Source: Syntrophobacter fumaroxidans MPOB
Lineage (GTDB): Bacteria; Desulfobacterota; Syntrophobacteria; Syntrophobacterales; Syntrophobacteraceae
Reading direction: 5' to 3'
DNA: 64,000 nt
NCBI RefSeq assembly: GCF_000014965.1
Contig: NC_008554.1
Coordinates: forward strand, 2,902,001 to 2,966,000
Both the position numbers and the translations under genes were made by a program. The notes beneath the pieces are model-generated. The model made no database searches, was not told where the DNA came from, and worked only from the letters and a program-made list of their open reading frames with translations. Shown here one piece after another: positions 1 to 8,164 of the stretch. The first letter of the stretch is position 1. Every line of letters begins with the position of its first letter.

Positions 1-961
1 TAGTAGCGAATGAAATAGCTCATCTGGTGCTGGATGATCCCCCGGTACTGGTAGACCGGGGTGTCTTTCCACAGGGGACCGTCCAGTTCCTGGTAGACCA
101 CGGAGGGCATATCGTAGGTCCAGAGCCCATTGTCCACGGTAAAGTCATCCGGGTAGGGCCACCCCGGAGGATAGGGCTTGGAGACGAGGTGGTCTCTCAC
201 ATAGTACCCGCCGGGGACGTCGGTGAGCAAAATGACGCGAAAGTATCGCGCCGGCGGCATATCCTGGACGCTCACCACCATCGGCGTGCCGGCACCGGGA
301 GCGCTGCCCGAAAAGCCGAGCTCCTCGCTGATCGAAACCGGCCGGAAGAAATCATAATCCTCCACGTTCGGGTCGTTTTCGATCTCCTCGGCCTTTCTGA
401 GCTCGCCGTTGAGCAGGAAGTAATCCGTGCTGTTCCAGTAGGAGAGGTGCTGCGGTTCGCACAAATCCTTCATCCCCACGGCAACCGCGTCCTGCTCCGC
501 GCCCAGTTTCCCTTTGTAAACCACCTTCAGATAGAGGTCCGTGATACCGGGAGGAATGGGGTTTGCGGTGAAATCGAACGTGCATTCGAGCCCGGGCGAG
601 GCCGAGGTGAGGGATTCCACCTGCAGGGGAGCGGACACCGAGTAGGAATAGTACTCATCCCTTGAATCCATCGTCGGCGGATCGGCGGACAGGTCCGCCT
701 GGTAGTTCGTCCTGAGCCTGTACTGGGCGACCGCCACCAGTTGCCCGGGCTGTCCCGCATCGTTGGTCGCCTCCTCGCCGGCCGTTGCGTTGCGCACCCT
801 CGCCTTGATGAAGCGAAAACCCTGAGCCGCATCGAGGCCGTCGATGATGGAATAGACGAACTCGGGTGGAGCCGTGATCTCCAACTGCCCCCGGAAGAAA
901 TAGTTCAGCAGGGCCGCCGAATACCCCACGGCGCGAGGAAGCAGCTTGGATGCGTAGTCCT
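1..961. repeat. Near-identical duplicated block (C-terminal half of phospholipase-like gene, copy A)
   Basis: Bases 1-961 match 5371-6331 with only scattered substitutions. Similarity stops near the codons for DYASKLLPRAVG; upstream of that the two genes are strongly diverged. It is one arm of the tandem duplication of the three-gene cassette, and the left end of the block lies outside the window. Confidence 0.9.
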
Positions 962-1943
962 TATAAACCTCGCCGTCCAATACAAAGGGGTATTGCCAGC
1001 AGGGGGTACCTGCCGAGCAATCCTCTGTGAAATAGCCTGCCACAGCGAGGCGATGAGGTACCGCCGCCCGGATGTTACGCAGATAGACCTTCCGGTCGAC
1101 GTTTCCGTCCTCTCGGACAACCGTCTCCGGGTTTTTCCAATCGAGACTGAAATAGTTTGTGTCTTCGATGTTGGGATGAGGGTATTCAGAGGTCTCGAAT
1201 ATGGTGTCGCTGCTGAAGAAATAGGCATTGGTGTACTCCGCCAAGCCATGGATGTCTTCCGAAGGGTTTGTGCCGTCGTAGAAATCCTGGTCCCATAAGG
1301 CGGTTATGGGTATCATGCCGTTCTGCACGGCATGGCTGAATATATCAGTCGAAACTGAAAGGGATTCGAAGTTCAGCAACCCCTTGACATCCTGATATTT
1401 GGCCCATGTTTCATATGCTTCGGGACGAGGATGCGCATCATCCCGAACGTGAGCGGGTACCGCAAGATCGGCGACCAAATGCATCAACCTCCCGAGCGAA
1501 GTGAACATCAGTGCCCATTCAGCCTCGTTACCGCTCGTGAGCGCCTGGGAATACAATCGTCTTGCATCCTGCCAGGTCCGGTCCACATCGTAGCCCTTTT
1601 GGGCCCAGATTACGGATGATTCTCCGAGAATACCGTTTTTCAGGCCTGCCTCATCCCACGGCTTCAATGGATCATGGAAGTGATAGAAATAACAAGGAAA
1701 ATCATCTTCTCGGGTACCTCCCTCTTCGACCAGAAAAACCAGTGACAAACCCTGAAATTTCGTCTCAATCCCTTCTCCGAACCCAAGCTGCCCCCTCATA
1801 TATGCATCCAGGTTTGAAGTTTCTACCGCCTTGGCATTCAAATGGCGGTGAACATAGCTCTCATCATAAGCATTTGCGGATTCATAACCGTATGCGAAAA
1901 ATACAACAACCATAAGAAAAAACGATCTGAGATAATGTTTCAT
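1..1943 (-). CDS. Zinc-dependent phospholipase C-like secreted protein, copy A (3' end cut by window)
   Basis: Reads from ATG at 1943 leftward off the window; the stop is not seen. A near-perfect ribosome site (TAAGGAGGT) precedes the start. The N-terminus (MKHYLRSFFLMVVVFFAYG) is a signal peptide. Motifs match the zinc-dependent phospholipase C / S1-P1 nuclease fold: a His near the mature N-terminus (VHRHLN), REDD, HFHDP and H-x3-D-x-AVPAHVRDD, all of which supply metal ligands in that family. The C-terminal half is an extra domain almost identical to that of the gene at 5283-7556, while the N-terminal halves have diverged. It is the last gene of the copy A cassette, 21 bases after its upstream neighbour. 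Phospholipase activity is inferred from motifs; a related metallohydrolase role is possible. Confidence 0.75.
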   Translation of the reverse strand, partial: MKHYLRSFFLMVVVFFAYGYESANAYDESYVHRHLNAKAVETSNLDAYMRGQLGFGEGIETKFQGLSLVFLVEEGGTREDDFPCYFYHFHDPLKPWDEAGLKNGILGESSVIWAQKGYDVDRTWQDARRLYSQALTSGNEAEWALMFTSLGRLMHLVADLAVPAHVRDDAHPRPEAYETWAKYQDVKGLLNFESLSVSTDIFSHAVQNGMIPITALWDQDFYDGTNPSEDIHGLAEYTNAYFFSSDTIFETSEYPHPNIEDTNYFSLDWKNPETVVREDGNVDRKVYLRNIRAAVPHRLAVAGYFTEDCSAGTPCWQYPFVLDGEVYKDYASKLLPRAVGYSAALLNYFFRGQLEITAPPEFVYSIIDGLDAAQGFRFIKARVRNATAGEEATNDAGQPGQLVAVAQYRLRTNYQADLSADPPTMDSRDEYYSYSVSAPLQVESLTSASPGLECTFDFTANPIPPGITDLYLKVVYKGKLGAEQDAVAVGMKDLCEPQHLSYWNSTDYFLLNGELRKAEEIENDPNVEDYDFFRPVSISEELGFSGSAPGAGTPMVVSVQDMPPARYFRVILLTDVPGGYYVRDHLVSKPYPPGWPYPDDFTVDNGLWTYDMPSVVYQELDGPLWKDTPVYQYRGIIQHQMSYFIRY

Positions 1944-1964
1944 CTCTATGACCTCCTTAAATAC

Positions 1965-2483
1965 TCATTGAGTCAGGCCAATCTCTCTTCGTGCTTTTTT
2001 TTCAAATTCAAGGAAGTTTTTCAGTTTTTCACGAGGAATATTCGGATATATCATCTCGCGCAGATTTTTTATCTGATCTTCACGTGTTCTCAATCTTGGT
2101 ATTTCAATTGTTAAGTATTCGTTAGAACGGATATACCGCATTGAATAAACCCGATACCCAGGTTTAAATATGCTTATACTCTCTATCGGGTCCCACTGGT
2201 CTGGGAATCGGAAGACCCATGCTCTGTAGGGTGCGAGATGGAATTCGCCGTTTCGGTCCGTCACGGTCTCAAGAGCTTCGACAAAATTGTGCGTCAGGCC
2301 GCCTAGTCTGATCGTATAGAATGCTTTCAGTACGAGAGCCCCTTCAATCGGCTGGCCGGTCTCATCCACCACCTTCCCGAAATACGGGCCGAATTTGTGG
2401 GTTATGGTACAGGGACCGACCGCGGCCGATACGAACCAGACCAGGATGATTCCACCTATCCATTTCATCGACTTCCTGCTCAT
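1965..2483 (-). CDS. Small membrane-anchored or secreted carboxypeptidase-regulatory-like protein, copy A
   Basis: About 172 residues. An N-terminal hydrophobic segment (WIGGIILVWFVSAAV) is a signal or anchor. It is followed by a stretch like the carboxypeptidase regulatory-like / transthyretin fold (FGKVVDETGQPIEGALVL, then TDRNGEFHLAPY). Such beta-sandwich domains are common in secreted proteins, but no enzyme function can be assigned. Start choice is open: ATG at 2483 (MSRKSMKW) or ATG at 2468 (MKWIGG), which has the better ribosome site, AGGAAG. It sits between the Ig-repeat gene and the phospholipase-like gene, as its positional counterpart at 7558-8133 does. The two share domain type and place but little sequence, unlike the flanking genes. 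Confidence 0.7.
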   Translation of the reverse strand: MSRKSMKWIGGIILVWFVSAAVGPCTITHKFGPYFGKVVDETGQPIEGALVLKAFYTIRLGGLTHNFVEALETVTDRNGEFHLAPYRAWVFRFPDQWDPIESISIFKPGYRVYSMRYIRSNEYLTIEIPRLRTREDQIKNLREMIYPNIPREKLKNFLEFEKKARREIGLTQ

Positions 2484-2552
2484 TGGACGATCCCCGTGCC
2501 ATGCCGGACGGACTGTGTGTCGCCGAATCGGCATGGTCGCTTTCGTGGGCTT

Positions 2553-2572
2553 CCCCCGGCATATACCGGGGG
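2553..2572 (-). other. GC-rich hairpin after the Ig-repeat gene, copy A
   Basis: Arms CCCCCGG and CCGGGGG around a six-base CATATA loop, just downstream of the stop of the gene at 2585-4870 and upstream of the next gene. No T-run follows on the minus strand, so it may be an mRNA-stabilising or partial-termination element rather than a full terminator. Copy B has only a 31-base gap here and no such hairpin. Confidence 0.4.
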
Positions 2573-2584
2573 GAGCGTTCGCAG

Positions 2585-4870
2585 CTAGAATCTATCTATT
2601 TTCCAGAGCCCGTCCTCATCAACCCTGAAAAAGATCGAGTAGGTGATGGTCACGGCCTCTCCGTCCACCATATGCACCCTCGGAATCCGGTATTCCGCGG
2701 TGCTTTCCCTGCACAGGATCATCTCAATCTCCTGCATCCCTGAAACAATACCGGGAAGTCCGGCGGCCAGGGCAGTAAATATCGTACGATAGCGTTCCTT
2801 GGATCTTTCCCGGAAATATCCCAGGGCGTCCTCTATGGCACCCGCGGACAGTTTTCCCTTCATTGCATTCCATTTGGATTTGAACAGGGCATCCAGATCG
2901 TCCCGATTGAATACCACCAGTGCAACCGTATCCGTGTGCATCGTCCCCTGGTCGTCGGCCGCCTCGGCGGTGAACAGGTAAAGCCCTTCGGCGACCAGCC
3001 GCACCACGCGATCCTCCGGCTGCGTGCTCTGTAAAAACTCCGCCTCTCCTGGACCAGTGTAAGTCAACACGGCATCCGAACAAGGAAAGGTTCCCCCGAT
3101 GCGCAGGCTAGTCTCAAAGGGGGAGATGCCGGAATGAATCACCGTCGAGAGTTCCAGGTATCCTCCGGTCGTGTCCGAATTGACCGCGATCGACGTGGTT
3201 GCGGTGTTGCCCTGCGTGTCAGTGGCCACGGCGGTCAACGTGTTTGTGCCGTTTTGGAGGCGAACCCGGTTTGCCACGAACTGAGTGCCGATGACGACCG
3301 CGGGGACCCCGTTTACAACCACTCCCGTTTCGTTTCCCGCAGAGTTGACTACCGTCCCAATGACAAGGGTCGAGTGCTTCACGACAAAATCCCCGTCCAA
3401 CGGCGAGGTGATCTCCAGGGATATCCCGGCGAGTGCCCTGACGGCCACCGTCACGGTTGCCGATGCGCTCCCCCCGTTGCCGTCGTCGACGGTGTACGTG
3501 AAACCGTCCTCACCGCTGAACCCGGCGTTGGGCGAATAGACGAGGACGCCGTTCGCGCCGCCGGATACGCTCCCGTTGGCCCCCTGCGTGAAGCCCGATA
3601 TCTGCGGGGCGTCTCCGTCGGGGTCCGTGTCGTTGGCGAGAACCGCGATGTCGACGGCTTTCCCCGCCTCAGTGCTCGCCGAGTCGTCGGCGGCCGCGGG
3701 AGGATGGTTCACCGCGTTAACCGTGATCGAAACCGTTGCCGCCGCGGAGTCCGCTTTACCGTCATTCACCTTGAATTCAAAAGCATCGGGGCCGTGATAC
3801 CCGGCCGCGGGCGTGTAGGTCAGATTCGGCGCCGTGCCGCTGAGCGTCCCGTGAGCGGGCGGGGCCGTCACCGCATAGGTCAGCGCATCTCCGTCCGCGT
3901 CCGTTCCCGTCAAGGTGATCGAAACCGCCGTGTCCTCGTTCGTGCTCAACGTCTGCGCGTTCGCCACCGGCGCATCGTTTGCCGAGGTGACCGTGATGGT
4001 GACCGTGCCTGTCGCCGTGGCCCCATGGTCGTCTTGCACCGTGTAGGTGAACTGGTCCGTTCCGGTGAATCCGGGCTCCGGCGTGTAGGTCGCCGTCCCG
4101 TCCGCGTTGGCCGAGACCGCCCCGTGGGCGCCCTGGGTGACGCCGGCAAGGACCAGGCCGCTCCCCGTGTCGTTTGCCAGCACGTTGACCGTCACCGGAG
4201 TCCCCTCCGGCGTCGAGGCGACGTCATCCCCGACCGCGGGACCCGCCCCCCCGACCGTCACGGTCGTCTTCGCGCTGACGACCTCGTGGTGGCCGTAGGC
4301 GTATATCGTGTAAGTGGTGGTCCGCCGGGGCCGGACCTTCCGTGAACCGGTGGGCGCAACCCACCCCACCCCGTGGTCGATCACGCAGATTGTCGCGTCG
4401 GTCGAGCTCCACGTCAAGGTCGACGATCCCCCCGGAGCAATGGTCTGCGGCGAAGCCGAAAGGCTCACGCTCGGGTGGCGATGGTCCACGATGGTCACGG
4501 TAAGGAAACTCCCGGGCTTACCCTCGAGCCGCACCGCAATTTCATTGGAGGCATTGAGCGACACGCGGCGCCGGATGAGCGGGACGTGAGCCTTCAGCTC
4601 ACCGGAGCTCACGATCTTCTTCCCGTTCAGGTATATGGTGCCGCTCGTCACCCGGTGCCGCCCGTAGAGCTCACCGTTGCGGATCCACACCTCGAATTCC
4701 GCTCCGGTCTCGGAACCGGCGAATCCCCTGGTGACCGTCATCGGCGGCCCCGAACCCCGCTCGAACCGCTCCGGTCCGAAAACGGGGGGATCGCACGCAG
4801 ACCCGGGTTGAACGGGCAAAACCAACGCCAGGGAAAGAAAAACGACCAGGCAAAAGAGTTTTTTGAACAT
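2585..4870 (-). CDS. Secreted Ig-like/cadherin-like repeat protein, copy A
   Basis: 761 residues from ATG at 4870, preceded by CAGGAGGAG. Signal peptide MFKKLFCLVVFLSLALVLPV. The mature part starts with a beta-rich region and an Ig-like domain (SLSASPQTIAPGGSSTLTWS). Three tandem cadherin-like/VCBS-type domains follow, each with a DxDGD or ANDTDPDGD calcium-type motif; only one is of the ANDAPVANAQ type. Then come a bacterial Ig-like segment and a C-terminal domain ending in GLWKIDRF. Such proteins are usually secreted adhesins or matrix proteins. First gene of the copy A cassette. The N-terminal two-thirds and 100 bases of leader are near-identical to copy B; the C-terminal third is diverged. 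Confidence 0.8.
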   Translation of the reverse strand: MFKKLFCLVVFLSLALVLPVQPGSACDPPVFGPERFERGSGPPMTVTRGFAGSETGAEFEVWIRNGELYGRHRVTSGTIYLNGKKIVSSGELKAHVPLIRRRVSLNASNEIAVRLEGKPGSFLTVTIVDHRHPSVSLSASPQTIAPGGSSTLTWSSTDATICVIDHGVGWVAPTGSRKVRPRRTTTYTIYAYGHHEVVSAKTTVTVGGAGPAVGDDVASTPEGTPVTVNVLANDTGSGLVLAGVTQGAHGAVSANADGTATYTPEPGFTGTDQFTYTVQDDHGATATGTVTITVTSANDAPVANAQTLSTNEDTAVSITLTGTDADGDALTYAVTAPPAHGTLSGTAPNLTYTPAAGYHGPDAFEFKVNDGKADSAAATVSITVNAVNHPPAAADDSASTEAGKAVDIAVLANDTDPDGDAPQISGFTQGANGSVSGGANGVLVYSPNAGFSGEDGFTYTVDDGNGGSASATVTVAVRALAGISLEITSPLDGDFVVKHSTLVIGTVVNSAGNETGVVVNGVPAVVIGTQFVANRVRLQNGTNTLTAVATDTQGNTATTSIAVNSDTTGGYLELSTVIHSGISPFETSLRIGGTFPCSDAVLTYTGPGEAEFLQSTQPEDRVVRLVAEGLYLFTAEAADDQGTMHTDTVALVVFNRDDLDALFKSKWNAMKGKLSAGAIEDALGYFRERSKERYRTIFTALAAGLPGIVSGMQEIEMILCRESTAEYRIPRVHMVDGEAVTITYSIFFRVDEDGLWKIDRF

Positions 4871-4972
4871 GACTCCTCCTGCTGCTTGAGTTCCTGTTCG
4901 AGCGTCGATTGATCCGATACGCCGTATGTGTCGGTAAAGACGGGCTTGCCCAAATTTGGCGGCCGCGAGAGG
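3455..4972. repeat. Near-identical duplicated block (Ig-repeat gene 5' part and leader), copy A
   Basis: Matches 9032-11251, apart from three extra repeat units in copy B. Identity runs past the start codon through about 100 bases of leader and stops abruptly at 4972 (copy B 11251). Beyond that the two upstream regions are unrelated. Confidence 0.9.
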
Positions 4973-5282
4973 GGCCCCGCCCATCTTTCCGGATTCGCTC
5001 CTGCCAGAAAATGATCGTGAGAACAGGCTGTGTGACACATCCGATCGCCCTGGAATCCCGTTTGCGTCGGAACGATGCGCGGTGAGCGCGGCTTTATCGT
5101 GCCCGCGATCACGCCCGCAAAACGGCGCAGGCATGCAAACCGGTACGGGACGATTTTCACGCTTTACGGTAAGCCCCGGGTTCATGCCGAAAAGTGAAAA
5201 GTGTAGGTTTGACCCCGGCATCCTCCGGCCCGATCGGGCCGGAGGATGATCCGCCTGAGAACATTACGCCTTCAGCGCCCCA
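4871..5282. other. Intergenic spacer between the two cassette copies
   Basis: About 410 bases without a gene. It holds the duplicated leader of copy A (to 4972), then unique sequence and a perfect 30-base palindrome at 5219-5248. I found no sigma-54 or clear sigma-70 promoter here, so copy A may depend on a weak promoter or on readthrough from copy B. Confidence 0.6.
5219..5248 (-). terminator. Perfect 30-base palindrome after the copy B cassette
   Basis: Arms CATCCTCCGGCCCGA and its exact complement with no spacer. It lies 35 bases after the stop of the minus-strand gene at 5283-7556, the usual place for a transcription end. No T-run follows, so termination is inferred from place and stem strength only. 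It could instead be a protein binding site. Confidence 0.5.
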
Positions 5283-7556
5283 TCAGGGGAAATTGATGGT
5301 GACGGGATACGGGTCCTTTCCGTTTTCCGGCAGTGCGGGGAACTGGTCCGCATTGTAGATGAAGTACGGATAGTAACGGATGAAGTAGCTCATCTGGTGC
5401 TGGATGATCCCCCGGTACTGGTAAACCGGGGTGGGATTCCACGGCTGCCCGGCCGACTCCTGGTAGACCGCGGAGGGCATCCCGTAGGTCCAGAGCGCAT
5501 TGTCCACGGTAAAGTCATCCGGGTAGGGCCACACCAGAGGATAGGGCTTGGAGACGAGGTGGTCTCTCATGTAGTAGCCGGCGGGGACATCGGTGAGCAA
5601 AATGACGCGAAAGTATCGCGCCGGCGGCATATCCTGGACGCTCACCACCATCGGCGTGCCGGCACCGGGAGCGCTGCCCGAAAAGCCAAGCTCCTCGCTG
5701 ATCGAAACCGGCCGGAAGAAATCATAATCCTCCACGTCCGGGTCGTTTTCGATCTCCTCGGCCTTTCTGAGCTCGCCGTTGAGCAGGAAGTAGTCCGTGC
5801 TGTTCCAGTAGGTGAGGTGCTGCGGTTCGCACAAATCCTTCATCCCCACGGCAACCGCGTCCTGCTCCGCGCCCAGTTTCCCCTTGTAAACCACCTTCAG
5901 ATAGAGGTCGGTGATGCCGGGGGGAATGGGGTTCGCGGTGAAATCGAACGTGCATTCAAGCCCGGGCGAGCCCGAGGTGAGGGATTCCACCTGCAGGGGA
6001 GCGGACACCGAGTAGGAATAGTACTCATCCCTTGAATCCATCGTCGGCGGATCGGCGGACAGGTCCGCCTGGTAGTTCGTCCTGAGCCTGTACTGGGCGA
6101 CCGCCACCAGTTGCCCGGGCTGTCCCGCATCGTTGGTCGCCTCCTCGCCGGTCGTTGCGTTGCGCACCCTCGCCTTGATGAAGCGGAAACCCTGAGCCGC
6201 ATTGAGGCCGTCGATGATGGAATAGACGAACTCGGGTGGAGCCGTGATCTCCAACTGCCCCCGGAAGAAATAGTTCAGCAGGGCCGCCGAATAACCCACG
6301 GCGCGTGGAAGCAGCTTGGATGCGTACTCCTTCAGGCATTCCTCATCCAACAGGAGGGTCCTGACAAGCAGGGAAGACGCTTGATGATCCAGCTCGGAAA
6401 TATATTTTGTCATGTACGACGGTTTGATGAAGTGGACTATTGTTTCTCCATCCCCTGTTTTTGCCACGTAGAAGGAGATGTCCGGCTTGTTGTCCTCCCC
6501 GATGACCTCCTTCGGCCACAACCCGCCGTCCAGGTAATACTGAAGGTTCGTGCTCGACTTTCTCGGGTAAGGCTGATAGTGGACGTCGTTTGAAGAATCT
6601 TCGTCACTGAGGTAGTCCTCAGCAAGCATCGTATTTAGGCTCACAAAATTGATGTTGGTGTATTCGGCCAATCCCACCGCTTGAGCGTTCAGCGAGATGC
6701 CCGGGTTCGTGCCGTCGTAGTTGTTGGTGTCCCAGAACCGGGTCACGGACTTTTCGCTCAAATCCCCGCCAGTAGCCGCTTCGGCAGGCACACCGTTCAT
6801 CTCGACGTAGTCCTCGAATCGCTCCCAATTCCATTCCGACGATTGATACCCCTCCGAACCAGGCATGCCGTTCCGTTCCAGGTGAGCCCTGAAGTCGTTC
6901 CGGACGTGGGAAGGCACAGCCATATCCTGCAGAAGATGAAGGACCTGCCCCAGGGACCACGCGCTCATCGCCATGTAGTAGTGCCTCTTTTCATCGCCGT
7001 TCAGACCGAGGGCTTCCGGGATGCCGGGCTCGCCGTGGAACTCCGGCCTGCCTTGAAAGTCCCTGCCGGTGAGCGACATGTAGTAGAATTCCCTGGCGTG
7101 GTCCCAATCGCGCTCGTTGGTCCCCCCCGTCGTTTTTTCCCCACCCGGTGCGGGCTCCCGATAGGCCGTCGCATATACGACGGCGGAAGTGACGGAGGTG
7201 CCGGCACAATACAGGCTCACATACAAGGGTTCGTCGCTCATCCCCGATTCCGTCCAGGACAGGTCGTTGCGGGGATTGTGAAAATGATTCGAACGCCGGC
7301 ACATGGGAACATCTTCCCGATCAGCCCCGAACGTCAGCCAGTCTAGCGTCGGCCGTCCGTGCAAGGGAGTATCCAAACCCTGCGGCAGGATCAGTTTATT
7401 CTTGAAGAATGAATCAAGGTTATTGCCAACAATTTCCAGAGATTTCTTGGTTAATTCTTGATGAGTTGTTTCATTGTCAAAAGCGATAACACTAGAGTAA
7501 TCAAACATAAGCAACCATAAAATCAATATAGAAATCAAATAAAGTAGTCTTCTCAT
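5283..7556 (-). CDS. Zinc-dependent phospholipase C-like secreted protein, copy B
   Basis: 757 residues, ATG at 7556 with GGGAGAAG upstream. N-terminal signal segment (LLYLISILILWLLMFDYSS). Metal-ligand type motifs in the order seen in zinc-dependent phospholipase C: THQELTKKS, GADREDVP, NHFHNP and LHLLQDMAVPSHVRND. This catalytic-like half covers about residues 25-400. A second half of about 350 residues is unassigned and nearly identical to copy A. Family enzymes are about 250-400 residues, so the C-terminal half is an addition. One base separates it from the gene upstream (stop at 7558), so the two are cotranscribed. Substrate unknown. Confidence 0.78.
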   Translation of the reverse strand: MRRLLYLISILILWLLMFDYSSVIAFDNETTHQELTKKSLEIVGNNLDSFFKNKLILPQGLDTPLHGRPTLDWLTFGADREDVPMCRRSNHFHNPRNDLSWTESGMSDEPLYVSLYCAGTSVTSAVVYATAYREPAPGGEKTTGGTNERDWDHAREFYYMSLTGRDFQGRPEFHGEPGIPEALGLNGDEKRHYYMAMSAWSLGQVLHLLQDMAVPSHVRNDFRAHLERNGMPGSEGYQSSEWNWERFEDYVEMNGVPAEAATGGDLSEKSVTRFWDTNNYDGTNPGISLNAQAVGLAEYTNINFVSLNTMLAEDYLSDEDSSNDVHYQPYPRKSSTNLQYYLDGGLWPKEVIGEDNKPDISFYVAKTGDGETIVHFIKPSYMTKYISELDHQASSLLVRTLLLDEECLKEYASKLLPRAVGYSAALLNYFFRGQLEITAPPEFVYSIIDGLNAAQGFRFIKARVRNATTGEEATNDAGQPGQLVAVAQYRLRTNYQADLSADPPTMDSRDEYYSYSVSAPLQVESLTSGSPGLECTFDFTANPIPPGITDLYLKVVYKGKLGAEQDAVAVGMKDLCEPQHLTYWNSTDYFLLNGELRKAEEIENDPDVEDYDFFRPVSISEELGFSGSAPGAGTPMVVSVQDMPPARYFRVILLTDVPAGYYMRDHLVSKPYPLVWPYPDDFTVDNALWTYGMPSAVYQESAGQPWNPTPVYQYRGIIQHQMSYFIRYYPYFIYNADQFPALPENGKDPYPVTINFP
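5371..6331. repeat. Near-identical duplicated block (C-terminal half of phospholipase-like gene, copy B)
   Basis: Partner of bases 1-961. See that entry for the extent and the boundary. Confidence 0.9.
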
Positions 7557-7557
7557 A

Positions 7558-8133
7558 CTACTTCTCCCAATTTTTTCTGGCTATTTCGCCAGATAACTTC
7601 GTTTCCTCTGCAATAGCATCAGAGAAAAGACCTGTTCTCATCGGTGCACCAATACTTGTAGTAAACAAGGCATGCATTTCTCTTGAGTACTGTTCCTTAA
7701 ATGGTTCCATCCGAATTATCATACCATCATCAAGCGTGAAGCCAGTCCTCTTTTTCATTGTAGGAAAGGTCCATTCTTTGCCAGTCCAAATATACTCTTT
7801 GGGGAAGATACGCACGCTGCTCCAGCAGATATACCCTTTTTTATAGATAGCCATCCTGAATCTCCGGGTAGCGAGAAGAGAGGAATACTTGGGCAACTTG
7901 AAACGGCCCTTGGCATCCGAGACGTCTTCCGCCTCTTCAGTCGTCACCGTAGCCCGCATCCCCGGCGGCCCCGGCCCCGGCTCCAACCATTTTATGTTCA
8001 CCACGGCGTTCTCTATGGGCTCTCCGGTTTCGGCGTCGACGACCTGGCCCGTGATCGTCCATCTCAGGTGCCAAACGATCAGGATCAACACCAGGATCAC
8101 CGCAGCCACCGCGGGCAGGTAACGTTTCAACAT
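7558..8133 (-). CDS. Small membrane-anchored carboxypeptidase-regulatory-like protein, copy B
   Basis: 191 residues. One hydrophobic segment near the N-terminus (YLPAVAAVILVLILIVWHL) is followed by a carboxypeptidase-regulatory-like motif (WTITGQVVDAETGEPIENAV) and a second strand pattern (DVSDAKGRFKLPKYSS). It probably stays anchored with the soluble part outside the inner membrane. It is the middle gene of cassette B: 31 bases after the Ig-repeat gene and 1 base before the phospholipase-like gene. It resembles the gene at 1965-2483 in domain type only. No function assigned. Confidence 0.72.
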   Translation of the reverse strand: MLKRYLPAVAAVILVLILIVWHLRWTITGQVVDAETGEPIENAVVNIKWLEPGPGPPGMRATVTTEEAEDVSDAKGRFKLPKYSSLLATRRFRMAIYKKGYICWSSVRIFPKEYIWTGKEWTFPTMKKRTGFTLDDGMIIRMEPFKEQYSREMHALFTTSIGAPMRTGLFSDAIAEETKLSGEIARKNWEK

Positions 8134-8164
8134 CGCTCATGTGCCTCCATGCAACCGTCGTGAC

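Noticed and set aside
3134-4345. Open frame of 403 codons opposite copy A Ig-repeat gene
   Set aside because: Same reason: antisense image of the repeats, also found opposite copy B.
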